From Leptospira fluminis (GTDB lineage Bacteria > Spirochaetota > Leptospiria > Leptospirales > Leptospiraceae), in the NCBI RefSeq assembly GCF_004771275.1, contig NZ_RQEV01000003.1:1-64000 (forward strand): a DNA stretch of 64,000 bases. Direction: 5' to 3'. Position numbers and translations under genes: made by a program. Shown here piece by piece: positions 26,157 to 33,891 of this stretch (its first letter is position 1; each line of letters starts with the position of its first letter). The notes beneath the pieces were generated by a model that did no database searches, was not told the DNA's origin, and saw only the letters and a list, made by a program, of their open reading frames with translations.

Positions 26157-27122
26157 TTAAGCCGGGACCTTGATCTTTTTTCCGGACTTAGACTTTTGCG
26201 TCTTCGATTCCTTTTTACTCGGATGGTCCTTCTTCCAGCCTCGAACATGCGGTAAGTCCTCGTCCAACCAGTACGCCGTGGAATCCGTAACCACCAAAAT
26301 TTCCTCCCATTTTACGCCGAAGGAGGAGGCAGCGTTTCGTCCGGAATAGATCTTTCCGATATGCGGTTCTACCGCCCAAAGGCCGGGTTCGGCTCGGAAT
26401 TCGGATCTTTCTCCCCAAAGAGGAGAATGCTTGGAATTCCAGGGAAGCCTGGCGGCCGCCATCTGCGGGAGTAGATAGACGAAGGTTTGGAGGGGAAAAC
26501 CATAAAACCTTCCGCCAGGAAGATTGTAAGCGGGAAGTTTCCCCACCTTATGTCCGAGCACTCCTTCAGGATAAACCGCATGACAGTTTACGTACCCGGC
26601 ATCACGGATCCTATCGTCCACTTCCCGATAAATCTCACCTAATGTTCGTTCGGCGAGAACTCCTTTCAGAATCGATTCCCGGTATATTTCCAGGGATGCC
26701 ATCGCCTTTTCATGCTCTTCGTTTCTACCGAAACAAAAGGAATATCCGATGTCCGCCGACCTACCTTCGAACGAAGGGGCCACATCCAAAATCACGGCCA
26801 TCCCTTCTTCCAATCTTCGTCGGGACGGTTGAAAATCTCCGCCGAAATGGGGAAGGACTCCTTCTCCTTTTCCGAGATGCCGGAAGGAAAGAGGACGTTT
26901 GAACCCGCGAAAGGCGGTCCTATCTCCGAACCATGCGAATCCGTAATGGAAAAAAGAGGATCCTCCCTCTTCACGGATCGCAGCATCGATTCTTTTTGCG
27001 GCTTCCTTTTCCGTGATCCCGGGACTTAGAGTTTTGCGAACGGATTCCACCGCCCTATAAGCGAGCGCCTGGACCTGGCGATACGCTGCCAGTTCGGACG
27101 CGGAATATGTTTCCCGTGACAT
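26157..27122 (-). CDS. M24 family metallopeptidase
   Basis: A 321-residue protein with the pita-bread peptidase fold. Metal ligands can be read in VILDVAPSFEGRSADIGYSF (two Asp), GVLGHKVG (His), AVEPHIG (Glu) and VKWEEILVVTD (Glu). This matches Xaa-Pro aminopeptidase-like enzymes, though it lacks the N-terminal domain of classical proline aminopeptidase. The last 25 residues are almost all Lys and Ser (KESKTQKSKSGKK), an unusual basic tail. It heads the leftward run of lipid-type enzymes with a 19-bp gap to the PF10118 gene. Confidence 0.85.
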   Translation of the reverse strand: MSRETYSASELAAYRQVQALAYRAVESVRKTLSPGITEKEAAKRIDAAIREEGGSSFFHYGFAWFGDRTAFRGFKRPLSFRHLGKGEGVLPHFGGDFQPSRRRLEEGMAVILDVAPSFEGRSADIGYSFCFGRNEEHEKAMASLEIYRESILKGVLAERTLGEIYREVDDRIRDAGYVNCHAVYPEGVLGHKVGKLPAYNLPGGRFYGFPLQTFVYLLPQMAAARLPWNSKHSPLWGERSEFRAEPGLWAVEPHIGKIYSGRNAASSFGVKWEEILVVTDSTAYWLDEDLPHVRGWKKDHPSKKESKTQKSKSGKKIKVPA

Positions 27123-27191
27123 GGATTCCTCCTCTCATTTTCAATGGGGAGGTTTTATTCTAACCGGTATGTAAAAAAGAATCGTCCGATC

Positions 27192-28283
27192 TTATGAATT
27201 GAGACCCTTTTTTCTCCATTCTTGCGGCGTCTTTCCCGAGATTTTCAGAAACTGTGCGTTAAAGGTGGATTTGGAATTGAACCCGACTTCGTAACCGATG
27301 GAGAGAACGGTCCTTTCCTCGTCCTCCAAGAGGAGAACCTTAGCCTCTTCGATTCGAAAACCGTTCACGAATTCGTTGAAATTTTTTCCGTAGGTCTCGT
27401 TTAGAATCCGCGAAAGCTGGTGCGGAGTGAGGAGTAATCTTTGGGCCAGATCCTGAATCTTCAAAGCCTCTTCTCGATAGGCTTTTTCCTTTTCCATCAA
27501 TTCCAATAACCTTGCTTTTACGGCGTCCAAATCGACGCCTCCTAGCTGGGTCCTCTCGTATCTTTTTTGCTGGATCTCGGATTTTAAAGAGACGAAGAAA
27601 TTGGGGTATCGGGAAGAAAACAGAAAAATGAGCACGATTCCGAGGGTTTGGAAACTGGCCCCGGTGGCTAGAAGCTCTTTGCTCTTCAAAAAATAACCGA
27701 GCCAACAGAGTTCGATCGTCGCAAAAATCACCGCTAAAATGCTGTATACAAAGGAGGATAACGGTATCTCGGTTTCCTTGGAAACTTTTAAGAAAAGGAT
27801 CCACAGCAATACGGAATACACGGTCTGGTGGACGAATCCTAAAACGGAAACGAAGGTAAGAAAATCCACCTTGCTTCCCTCTATGGCGTTGGAGACCGCC
27901 TCCCTGCGGAATTCCGTCGGGAGGAAGAGGATGGTCAGACATTCTCCCAAGAGTACGATTAGAGCCGGGAGAAAATGAGGCCCAATGGAGATCTCCCGAT
28001 CGAGTGCAAATTGGACCATATTGCGGGATACGAGAAGGAGGGCCGGTCCGATGGCCCAAACCGAAGGGAAAAAAAAGATCCAAGCCCAGGTTTTTTCCAA
28101 AGACTCCGGAATTAAAGTCAGCCCCAATCGACTCTCTACGGAAGCGAGTAGCAGAGCTAAAAAAAACATCCCTCCCGGCAGGAAGGACTCCCGTTTTTTC
28201 ACCCCCTCCATAAACGCCAGAAGCAAGGAAAGAGCGGTTCCGAATTGGATCCAAAATTGTAAAAAGAAGGACGAACCGATCAT
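27192..28283 (-). CDS. Membrane-bound AraC family regulator
   Basis: About 363 residues with seven or so membrane helices in the first 230 residues, then a linker and a C-terminal AraC DNA-binding domain (IQDLAQRLLLTPHQLSRILNETYGKNFNEFVNGFRIEEAK and SIGYEVGFNSKSTFNAQFLKISGKTPQEWR). Regulators of this architecture sense something in or across the membrane. The open frame extends to a GTG at 28454, but that would place 42 bp inside the opposite citrate synthase gene. GAGGGG precedes the TTG/ATG at 28286/28283, where the first membrane helix begins, so I chose 28283. It is divergent from the citrate synthase homologue and may regulate it. Confidence 0.82.
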   Translation of the reverse strand: MIGSSFFLQFWIQFGTALSLLLAFMEGVKKRESFLPGGMFFLALLLASVESRLGLTLIPESLEKTWAWIFFFPSVWAIGPALLLVSRNMVQFALDREISIGPHFLPALIVLLGECLTILFLPTEFRREAVSNAIEGSKVDFLTFVSVLGFVHQTVYSVLLWILFLKVSKETEIPLSSFVYSILAVIFATIELCWLGYFLKSKELLATGASFQTLGIVLIFLFSSRYPNFFVSLKSEIQQKRYERTQLGGVDLDAVKARLLELMEKEKAYREEALKIQDLAQRLLLTPHQLSRILNETYGKNFNEFVNGFRIEEAKVLLLEDEERTVLSIGYEVGFNSKSTFNAQFLKISGKTPQEWRKKGLNS

Positions 28284-28379
28284 CAATAAGAGCAGCCCCT
28301 CGGCTAGGAAACAAGAAACTTCCCTATGCGTTTTGTCGAGCGAAAGGCAAAATTCACGCAGGGTCTCCGAAGGAAGGTT

Positions 28380-28396
28380 GACTCGTCCGACGAGTC
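28380..28396. promoter_or_regulatory. Inverted repeat between the AraC regulator and the citrate synthase homologue
   Basis: GACTCGTCCGACGAGTC is a perfect 7-3-7 dyad that ends 16 bp before the citrate synthase start codon. It could be an operator for the divergent AraC-type regulator or a leader hairpin that affects translation. Its position beside the ribosome site makes a chance dyad less likely, but no second copy is visible. Confidence 0.5.
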
Positions 28397-28412
28397 GGCT
28401 TTTCCTATCGGT

Positions 28413-29693
28413 ATGAGCGACTTCGTAGAATTGAAAGTCGGGGACCAAGTCCACCGACTTCCCTTAGTAATCGGTACCGACGGAAAGAAAGGGATAGATA
28501 TTCGTGAATTGCACGATAAAACCGGACTGACCTCCTTTGACCCCGGATTTTTCAATACGGCCTATGCACAGAGTAAGATTTCCCGCCGGGATCCGGACAC
28601 GGGAGACCTGCACTACAGAGGATACGACGTCGCCGAACTCGTGCATTACTCCACTTTCGTAGAAACCAGTTACCTCCTGATCTACGGGGAACTTCCGGAT
28701 GAAAAACAATTGAAGGAATTTTCCACGAAACTTTCCAAGCACAGTTTGATCCATGAGGATATGATCAATCTCTTCGACGGATTTCCGGGAAAAGGACATC
28801 CTTTGGCGATCTTATCCGTCATGGTGTCCTCCCTTTCCAGCTACTACCAAAACGAGTACGAGGAATATCTGGACAAAGGAATCGATCAAGCGGCGAGGCT
28901 TTTGGCGAAGATCCGTACCATCGCGGCTTTCTCCTACAAGAAGATGATCGGTCAGCCCTTCGTGTATCCGGTGGATAGACACCCGTATTGCACAAATTTT
29001 CTGTACATGCTCTTTTCCTTACCATCCGTAAAATACCAACCGACGGAAGACCACGACAGAATCCTAAACCAACTCTGGATCCTGTACGCCGATCACGAGC
29101 AGAACGTATCCAATACGACCGTGCAACTGATCGGATCCACCCAGGCCAATATATTCGCTTCCGTATCCTCGGCCATCAACGCGCTCTGGGGGTCCAGGGA
29201 AGGAGGACGACAAGTCGCCGCCGTGGAGTTGATAGAAGACATCATCAAATCCAAAATGTCTGCTGCGGATTATCTGGAAAAATACAAGACCGGAAAAGGC
29301 CACTTCCATTCCACTGCGTTCGGTCATGACGCATACAAGGCAAAGAGCAAACGGTCCATCGTGGCGCAGAAACTGTTCTCCGATTTTTATAAGCAAAAAA
29401 AATTGGACCCCATCGCGGAAGTCGCCCTGCAAGTGGACGAATATCTTAGCAAGGATTCCTATTTTCTGGAAAAGAATCTGTATCCGAATTTGGAATTCTA
29501 TAGCGCAGTGCTATTCCATAGTTTAGGAATTCCGAAAGAACTGTTTACCGCAATGCAGGTGATCGGAAAACTTCCGGGCTGGATGGCGCACTGGAGAGAG
29601 CAACGCCTCGCCGGAAACCATTGGAAAGTACGTCCACGGCAAATCTATACGGGCCAAACTCCCAGAAAGTACAAACAGATTCTGGAAAGATAA
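28413..29693 (+). CDS. Citrate synthase homologue lacking two catalytic residues
   Basis: A 426-residue member of the citrate synthase family. RRDPDTGDLHYRGYDVAELV, LYADHEQNVSNTTVQLIGS, FGHDAYK, GWMAHWREQ and the C-terminal RPRQIYTG match the type II enzyme. Of the catalytic triad (His264, His305, Asp362 in E. coli), only His305 is kept. The first loop reads GSREGGRQ instead of GPLHGGAN, putting Glu263 where His is needed, and NLEFYSA replaces NVDFYSG, putting Glu361 where Asp is needed. The flanking sequence aligns, so this is not a frameshift. It may be a pseudo-enzyme, a divergent acyl-CoA condensing enzyme, or have shifted chemistry. The start at 28413 is the one beginning MSDFVELKVGD. 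Confidence 0.82.
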   Translation: MSDFVELKVGDQVHRLPLVIGTDGKKGIDIRELHDKTGLTSFDPGFFNTAYAQSKISRRDPDTGDLHYRGYDVAELVHYSTFVETSYLLIYGELPDEKQLKEFSTKLSKHSLIHEDMINLFDGFPGKGHPLAILSVMVSSLSSYYQNEYEEYLDKGIDQAARLLAKIRTIAAFSYKKMIGQPFVYPVDRHPYCTNFLYMLFSLPSVKYQPTEDHDRILNQLWILYADHEQNVSNTTVQLIGSTQANIFASVSSAINALWGSREGGRQVAAVELIEDIIKSKMSAADYLEKYKTGKGHFHSTAFGHDAYKAKSKRSIVAQKLFSDFYKQKKLDPIAEVALQVDEYLSKDSYFLEKNLYPNLEFYSAVLFHSLGIPKELFTAMQVIGKLPGWMAHWREQRLAGNHWKVRPRQIYTGQTPRKYKQILER

Positions 29694-29699
29694 AAAAAA

Positions 29700-29721
29700 C
29701 CGGTCCTGTCTCCAGGGCCGG
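29700..29721. terminator. Terminator between citrate synthase homologue and cytochrome c peroxidase
   Basis: CCGGTCCTG (29700-29708) pairs with CAGGGCCGG (29713-29721) through one G-U pair around a TCTC loop. Eight A residues at 29692-29699 become a U tract for leftward transcripts, so it is a classic intrinsic terminator for the peroxidase gene and probably also stops rightward transcripts. Confidence 0.8.
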
Positions 29722-29752
29722 CTTGAATAGGTTTCAATTCTGTAAGTCCGTT

Positions 29753-30739
29753 CTAGTTAGACCGATTTTTATCGGACAAAGCTTTCAGGAAATGTACGAT
29801 CGAGTCGATTTCCTGTACAGAAAGCTCTTTTCCTAACTGGATGTGTGCCATTTTCTTAACGGCGTCCTGCAAAGTCGCCACTTTTCCGTCATGAAAATAA
29901 GGCGCGGTCAAGGCAACGTTTCTCAGGGAAGGCACTTTGAATACGTACAAATCGGCTTGGTTTTTCGTAACGGAATGTCTGCCCTTATCCGTAGTATTTT
30001 CATACGGATGGACTTGTCCCAGTTTACGGAAGGAATTTCCTCCCAAAAGCGGACCGTTATGGCATTGGATACAACCTGTAGAGATGAAGGTCTCCAATCC
30101 CTTTTGCTCGTCGGAATTGAGGGCCCGGTAGTTTCCGTTTTGGAATTCGTCAAAACGGTCTTTTGTAATCAAAGTTCTTTCGAAGGCTGCAATGGCAGCC
30201 GCTAGGTTGTCATAGGTGATTTTCCTTTCCTCTTTCGGAAAGGCCTTTGCGAACAGTTCCACGTATTCCGGAATCTCGGAGAGTTTCTTTTCCACAGCCG
30301 CTTCCGAAGGCATGGCCATTTCTACGGGATTTAAAATGGGACCTTTCGCCTGCGCTTTGAGGTCCGCGGCCCTTCCATCCCAGAATTGGGCCACATGGAA
30401 TCCCGCATTCAAGGAAGTGGGAGAATTTCGATCCCCGTTTTTGCCGTGGGCGCCGGGAGAAGTGGGCAGATTGTCCACCCCTGCCCCTTTCCCGCTAACA
30501 TTGTGGCAAGAACTACAAGCCTGGGAATCATTTACGGAAAGCCTTTTTTCAAAGTAGAGTTTTTCCCCCAAGGCAATCAGTTCCGGCGTATCATTAGAAG
30601 ATCCAGGCATTTTGGCAGGAATCGTACCAAAATTCCGTTTTGCGTCTTCTACCAACAATTTAGTCTTTTCCGACGGTCCACAAGAAACGACGGCAACCAG
30701 GAAAAACACTGCCATCGCGATCAATTTATTTCGTTCCAT
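29753..30739 (-). CDS. Di-haem cytochrome c peroxidase, lipoprotein
   Basis: A 328-residue CcpA/MauG family protein. The signal peptide ends VAVVSC with lipidated Cys20. Two haem motifs are present: CSSCH (Cys75, Cys78, His79) and CIQCH (Cys223, Cys226, His227), as expected for the low- and high-potential haems that reduce hydrogen peroxide to water with electrons from a periplasmic cytochrome. FHDGKVATLQDAV near the C-terminus is typical. A 7-1-7 PerR/Fur-type box and a TATAAT -10 element lie just upstream, so it is probably induced by peroxide or iron/manganese status. Confidence 0.93.
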   Translation of the reverse strand: MERNKLIAMAVFFLVAVVSCGPSEKTKLLVEDAKRNFGTIPAKMPGSSNDTPELIALGEKLYFEKRLSVNDSQACSSCHNVSGKGAGVDNLPTSPGAHGKNGDRNSPTSLNAGFHVAQFWDGRAADLKAQAKGPILNPVEMAMPSEAAVEKKLSEIPEYVELFAKAFPKEERKITYDNLAAAIAAFERTLITKDRFDEFQNGNYRALNSDEQKGLETFISTGCIQCHNGPLLGGNSFRKLGQVHPYENTTDKGRHSVTKNQADLYVFKVPSLRNVALTAPYFHDGKVATLQDAVKKMAHIQLGKELSVQEIDSIVHFLKALSDKNRSN

Positions 30740-30754
30740 CTTATTATCCCAAGT

Positions 30755-30776
30755 TTAGAATGATTCTAATATTATA
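30755..30776 (-). promoter_or_regulatory. PerR/Fur-type box and -10 element of the peroxidase gene
   Basis: TTAGAATGATTCTAA (30755-30769) is a perfect 7-1-7 dyad, the geometry of PerR/Fur boxes (consensus close to TTATAATNATTATAA). Directly upstream on the minus strand is TATAAT (30776-30771). The dyad therefore covers the region just downstream of the -10, where repressor binding would block transcription of the peroxidase gene, which starts 16 bp further on. Confidence 0.75.
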
Positions 30777-30874
30777 GACTCTCTACAATATTCCCTTTCC
30801 GGCAAGTCTTTTTCGCATCGAAACATCCAGATCCAAACTCGGAAAATTATAGTAGGCCTACGGAAAAGCGAGTT

Positions 30875-32761
30875 TTAATCGGGAGCAAATTCGGATTTTT
30901 CCAAAGGAACCCGAAGTTCGAACTCCAATCTTCCTTTTTCATTCAAGAGAACATAACGTCCCTGTAATTTTTCGGTTCTCATTCGTATCTCCGAAATGGC
31001 CGATCCGAAAGGATCTTCTCCCATGATTTCAAATCCTCCTTGGGAAATCCGGAGCAGGGCCGATTTTTTTTCTTTTCCCCAAAATACATGAACGGTATCG
31101 GAAGAGCCTTTCCTAAGAATCTCTCTGACTACCACGGAAAAGATCCGATGGACGTGGAGGCATTGGTCTATGCGCATCGCCTCGGACACGTCCCGGATCT
31201 CCGAATCGATGGAAGGAAACTCCGAGTTGTTCCGGGAAAAATTCCGGAATTCCTGTTCGATCAAATCGGCCTTGCTTCCCTGATAATTCATCAGGAACAC
31301 GATGTCTCGTACGCTGGTCCTGGCCTCGCTCATTTCGTTTTTCAAACGACTAAAAGAACGATCGCTTTTTTCCCGACTCTCTAATTCGGAAAGAAGGGAA
31401 TTCCAATCCGAATCCATGCCACGATCGATTTCCAGGACGGCTTCGGCTTTTTCGTCCGCCGAATGCTTTAGTTGTTCGTTATATTTCACCTGGAGATCCG
31501 CAAAGTCCTTGGAACCCTCCAGGTCCTCCGTAAACCGAGCGGAGATTAGATAGGAATTGAAGACGATGAAGGCGACCAATGCGATAGGAAAGCTATAAGG
31601 GAAAAGGACGTAAACTTCGAACAATCCATAAGATACGTCGTTGATCATCGCGGCGGCGAGAATCAGGGAGGAAAGACAGACTTTCTTGGCCCTCTTTTCT
31701 CCCGCTCTCCAAGCGCCCACCATTCCGAAAAACAGGATCGCGCTGTAAATCGGAGGGAAATACATGAAATACGAATAAAGGGAGATCACGTCCACTTCGC
31801 TTAAAACCGGAATGCAAGCGATAAAGATTCCGGACGTCGCTATGGAGAATAGCATCCACTTTTGCCCGAATTGCTTCGGGAAGGTTTCCCTTAACGTGAA
31901 GTACAGAATGGGAAAGAAGGAAACCACGCAAAAAAATTCCATCCGAACGCGAAGGTCCGGAGAAAGCTCTGAAATTAATGAATATTGAATATTCGAAGTT
32001 ATGAAAGAATAAAAGGAAACCAAAAAGCAGAGTCCGGAAAAGTACGCAGGAACGAGATCCTTTTTATAGGAGGCGAAAAACACGAAATGATAGAGCGCGA
32101 TCGCAAAAATGACGCAAACCAGAATCGTCTCGCGAAATCCTTCGTGGAGGGACGATCTAAATAGTGTGTTAGCCCCTCCGACCAGAAATTCGCTACGTAT
32201 CCCTCCCTTCCGGTAATTTCCCCTGTAATTGGAAATGTTTACGATCAAGTCCACTTCCCGCTCCAGAATAGGAATGTTCCGGATCACGGGCTGCGCGATA
32301 AAAACAGTGCTGGCAGGATCCGTTCCGTTGATTCCGTTCGCGAAAATCTTTCTATTTCCCAGATAGACGGAATACACTCCCTGGAGACGGGGAATCTTCA
32401 GTACGAGACTACGTTGGTCTCCGTTCAGCTTTAGATGAAGTCTGTAGGAAGCATGGCCGAGCAAAGGATAATGCTTCGGATAATCCCGCCAAACGCCGGG
32501 TACCGGAACGTATTCTGAAGAGGTAGTCCATCCCTTTTCCGGGGAATATAATTCCCCCCATTTGAATTCCCACTCTCCGTTCAAAGGAATCACATTCCCC
32601 CAAAGGTTGGCATGGCTAAGGTCCATTTCCCCTTTTTGAGCCTTCACTTTCGAACCGTCTCCTCCGGAGTCCGCACAAGACAGATAGCAAGTGAAGAGCA
32701 ACAATAAGAGGAAGATTTTTCGTAAAGGTTCGTTTTTCCGCCGAAAAGAAAATGAACTCAC
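30875..32761 (-). CDS. 7TMR-DISM receptor with degenerate kinase-like C-terminus
   Basis: About 628 residues. GTG at 32761 was chosen as start since it gives a lipoprotein-like signal (IFLLLLLFTCYLSC); the frame continues to an ATG at 32851 with no ribosome site. A periplasmic jelly-roll sensing domain (LNGEWEFKWGELYSPEKGW...VPGVWRDYPKHYPLLGHASYRLHL) is followed by seven helices, a coiled coil and a C-terminal region resembling histidine-kinase ATPase domains (VVVREILRKGSSDTVHVFWG...ISEIRMRTEKLQGRYVLLNEKGRLEFELRVP). The N-box Asn and the DxGxG loop are missing (ISQGGFEI instead) and no phospho-acceptor His box is visible, so catalysis is doubtful. It follows an MBL hydrolase and a PP2C receptor in the same direction. 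Confidence 0.8.
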   Translation of the reverse strand: MSSFSFRRKNEPLRKIFLLLLLFTCYLSCADSGGDGSKVKAQKGEMDLSHANLWGNVIPLNGEWEFKWGELYSPEKGWTTSSEYVPVPGVWRDYPKHYPLLGHASYRLHLKLNGDQRSLVLKIPRLQGVYSVYLGNRKIFANGINGTDPASTVFIAQPVIRNIPILEREVDLIVNISNYRGNYRKGGIRSEFLVGGANTLFRSSLHEGFRETILVCVIFAIALYHFVFFASYKKDLVPAYFSGLCFLVSFYSFITSNIQYSLISELSPDLRVRMEFFCVVSFFPILYFTLRETFPKQFGQKWMLFSIATSGIFIACIPVLSEVDVISLYSYFMYFPPIYSAILFFGMVGAWRAGEKRAKKVCLSSLILAAAMINDVSYGLFEVYVLFPYSFPIALVAFIVFNSYLISARFTEDLEGSKDFADLQVKYNEQLKHSADEKAEAVLEIDRGMDSDWNSLLSELESREKSDRSFSRLKNEMSEARTSVRDIVFLMNYQGSKADLIEQEFRNFSRNNSEFPSIDSEIRDVSEAMRIDQCLHVHRIFSVVVREILRKGSSDTVHVFWGKEKKSALLRISQGGFEIMGEDPFGSAISEIRMRTEKLQGRYVLLNEKGRLEFELRVPLEKSEFAPD

Positions 32762-32904
32762 GGACCTAGTCCATGCTAAAAATCGGAGAAGGCAAATTAA
32801 AATTTCCTTTTTTAAAATCCGACGGGAATCTTGGAACGGGAAGAAAAACATGAATTTCGGAATTTGTACCGGATGGCATAAATTCCCTGAAAAGAAATCC
32901 CAAT

Positions 32905-33858
32905 CTAGGGGGCTATACCGCTTTTCTTCCGAGCTCTCTCCACCTTAAACGCGATTCCTTGAGCGTTGATTTTTGCGTCAAAGGAAAGAAACATCCGCTC
33001 CTTGTTTCCGTAGGAAATTCCGCATTGGCGCACTCGATCTTCCAAATAAGAAAGCACTCTAGTTTCACAAAATCCGATTAAAGACTCACCTTCCAGATCC
33101 GTTTTTCCGGCAGAAATTAGAATATGATTCATAACGGCCAAGCCTTCCTTCATTTGCGCGGCGCCCGCATTCATGTCCGGCCAAACTCCGAAATGCGTTA
33201 GATACGCTTTCTTTGCTTTAGTATTCAGAATCTTATCTATCGAGGAAACGGCTTCCTCCGGGTCGAAATCCGTAGGAGTCGTGGAAGGATATAGCAGAGG
33301 TTCCTTTCCGGTCCGGAAAATTCCGTAGCCTATTCCGAACGTATCTCCGCTGAAAATCCCTTCCGTCAAGGAATCGTATATGCAAAAATGATGATTTGCA
33401 TGTCCTCTCGTATGGATGAATTTTAAGGTGCGACTTCCCCAGGACAATTCCTCTCCGTCGCTCATAGTTATGACCGATGCTTCCGGTACTGGAACGATTT
33501 TCCCGTATAACTTATAAAAGGCCTCTTCTCCGTATACTTGGATGGAACTTTTGATCAACCGATCCGGCTGGATGAGATGAGGGGCCGCCTTCGGATGGGC
33601 TATCACCTTTGCGTTCGGACAGTGCCTCAGTAATTCCCCCGTTCCTCCCGCATGGTCCAGGTGAACGTGAGTGATGATGATATAATCCACGGCCTCCCTT
33701 TTCAAACCTTGTCGATCCAAGGCCTCCAAAAGTCTGGGCACAGCATGCGCAGTATTATTCTCCACAAAGGCGGCCCGATCGCCTTCGCGCACCAAATACG
33801 CGCAGGCCAAACCTTCCTCGATATATCCGCAATCGATCACCTGAACCGTTTCGAGCAT
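32905..33858 (-). CDS. MBL-fold metallo-hydrolase
   Basis: A 317-residue metallo-beta-lactamase-fold enzyme with the dinuclear zinc motif ITHVHLDHAGG, a third ligand region HTRGHANHHFCIYD, an Asp ligand in IFSGDTFGIGYG, and YLTHFG. About 100 residues follow the core. Family members are thioesterases, lactonases, glyoxalases or phosphodiesterases; nothing in the context picks one. It starts 33 bp after the PP2C receptor gene and precedes the degenerate-kinase receptor, so it may belong to their operon. Confidence 0.85.
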   Translation of the reverse strand: MLETVQVIDCGYIEEGLACAYLVREGDRAAFVENNTAHAVPRLLEALDRQGLKREAVDYIIITHVHLDHAGGTGELLRHCPNAKVIAHPKAAPHLIQPDRLIKSSIQVYGEEAFYKLYGKIVPVPEASVITMSDGEELSWGSRTLKFIHTRGHANHHFCIYDSLTEGIFSGDTFGIGYGIFRTGKEPLLYPSTTPTDFDPEEAVSSIDKILNTKAKKAYLTHFGVWPDMNAGAAQMKEGLAVMNHILISAGKTDLEGESLIGFCETRVLSYLEDRVRQCGISYGNKERMFLSFDAKINAQGIAFKVERARKKSGIAP

Positions 33859-33891
33859 AAAAGATACCGTCCCGTTTTTATGGCACGGAAT

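Noticed and set aside
27340..28314. 324-residue open frame overlapping the AraC regulator gene
   Set aside because: The alternative frame is Arg/Gly/Phe-rich without domain features, while the other frame carries the full AraC domain.
28284..28454. N-terminal extension of the AraC regulator to GTG 28454
   Set aside because: It would overlap 42 bp of the opposite citrate synthase coding sequence and has no ribosome site or membrane character.
28413..29693. Frameshift or sequencing error as the cause of the altered citrate synthase loops
   Set aside because: Residues on both sides of each changed loop match the family in the same frame, so a frameshift cannot explain it.
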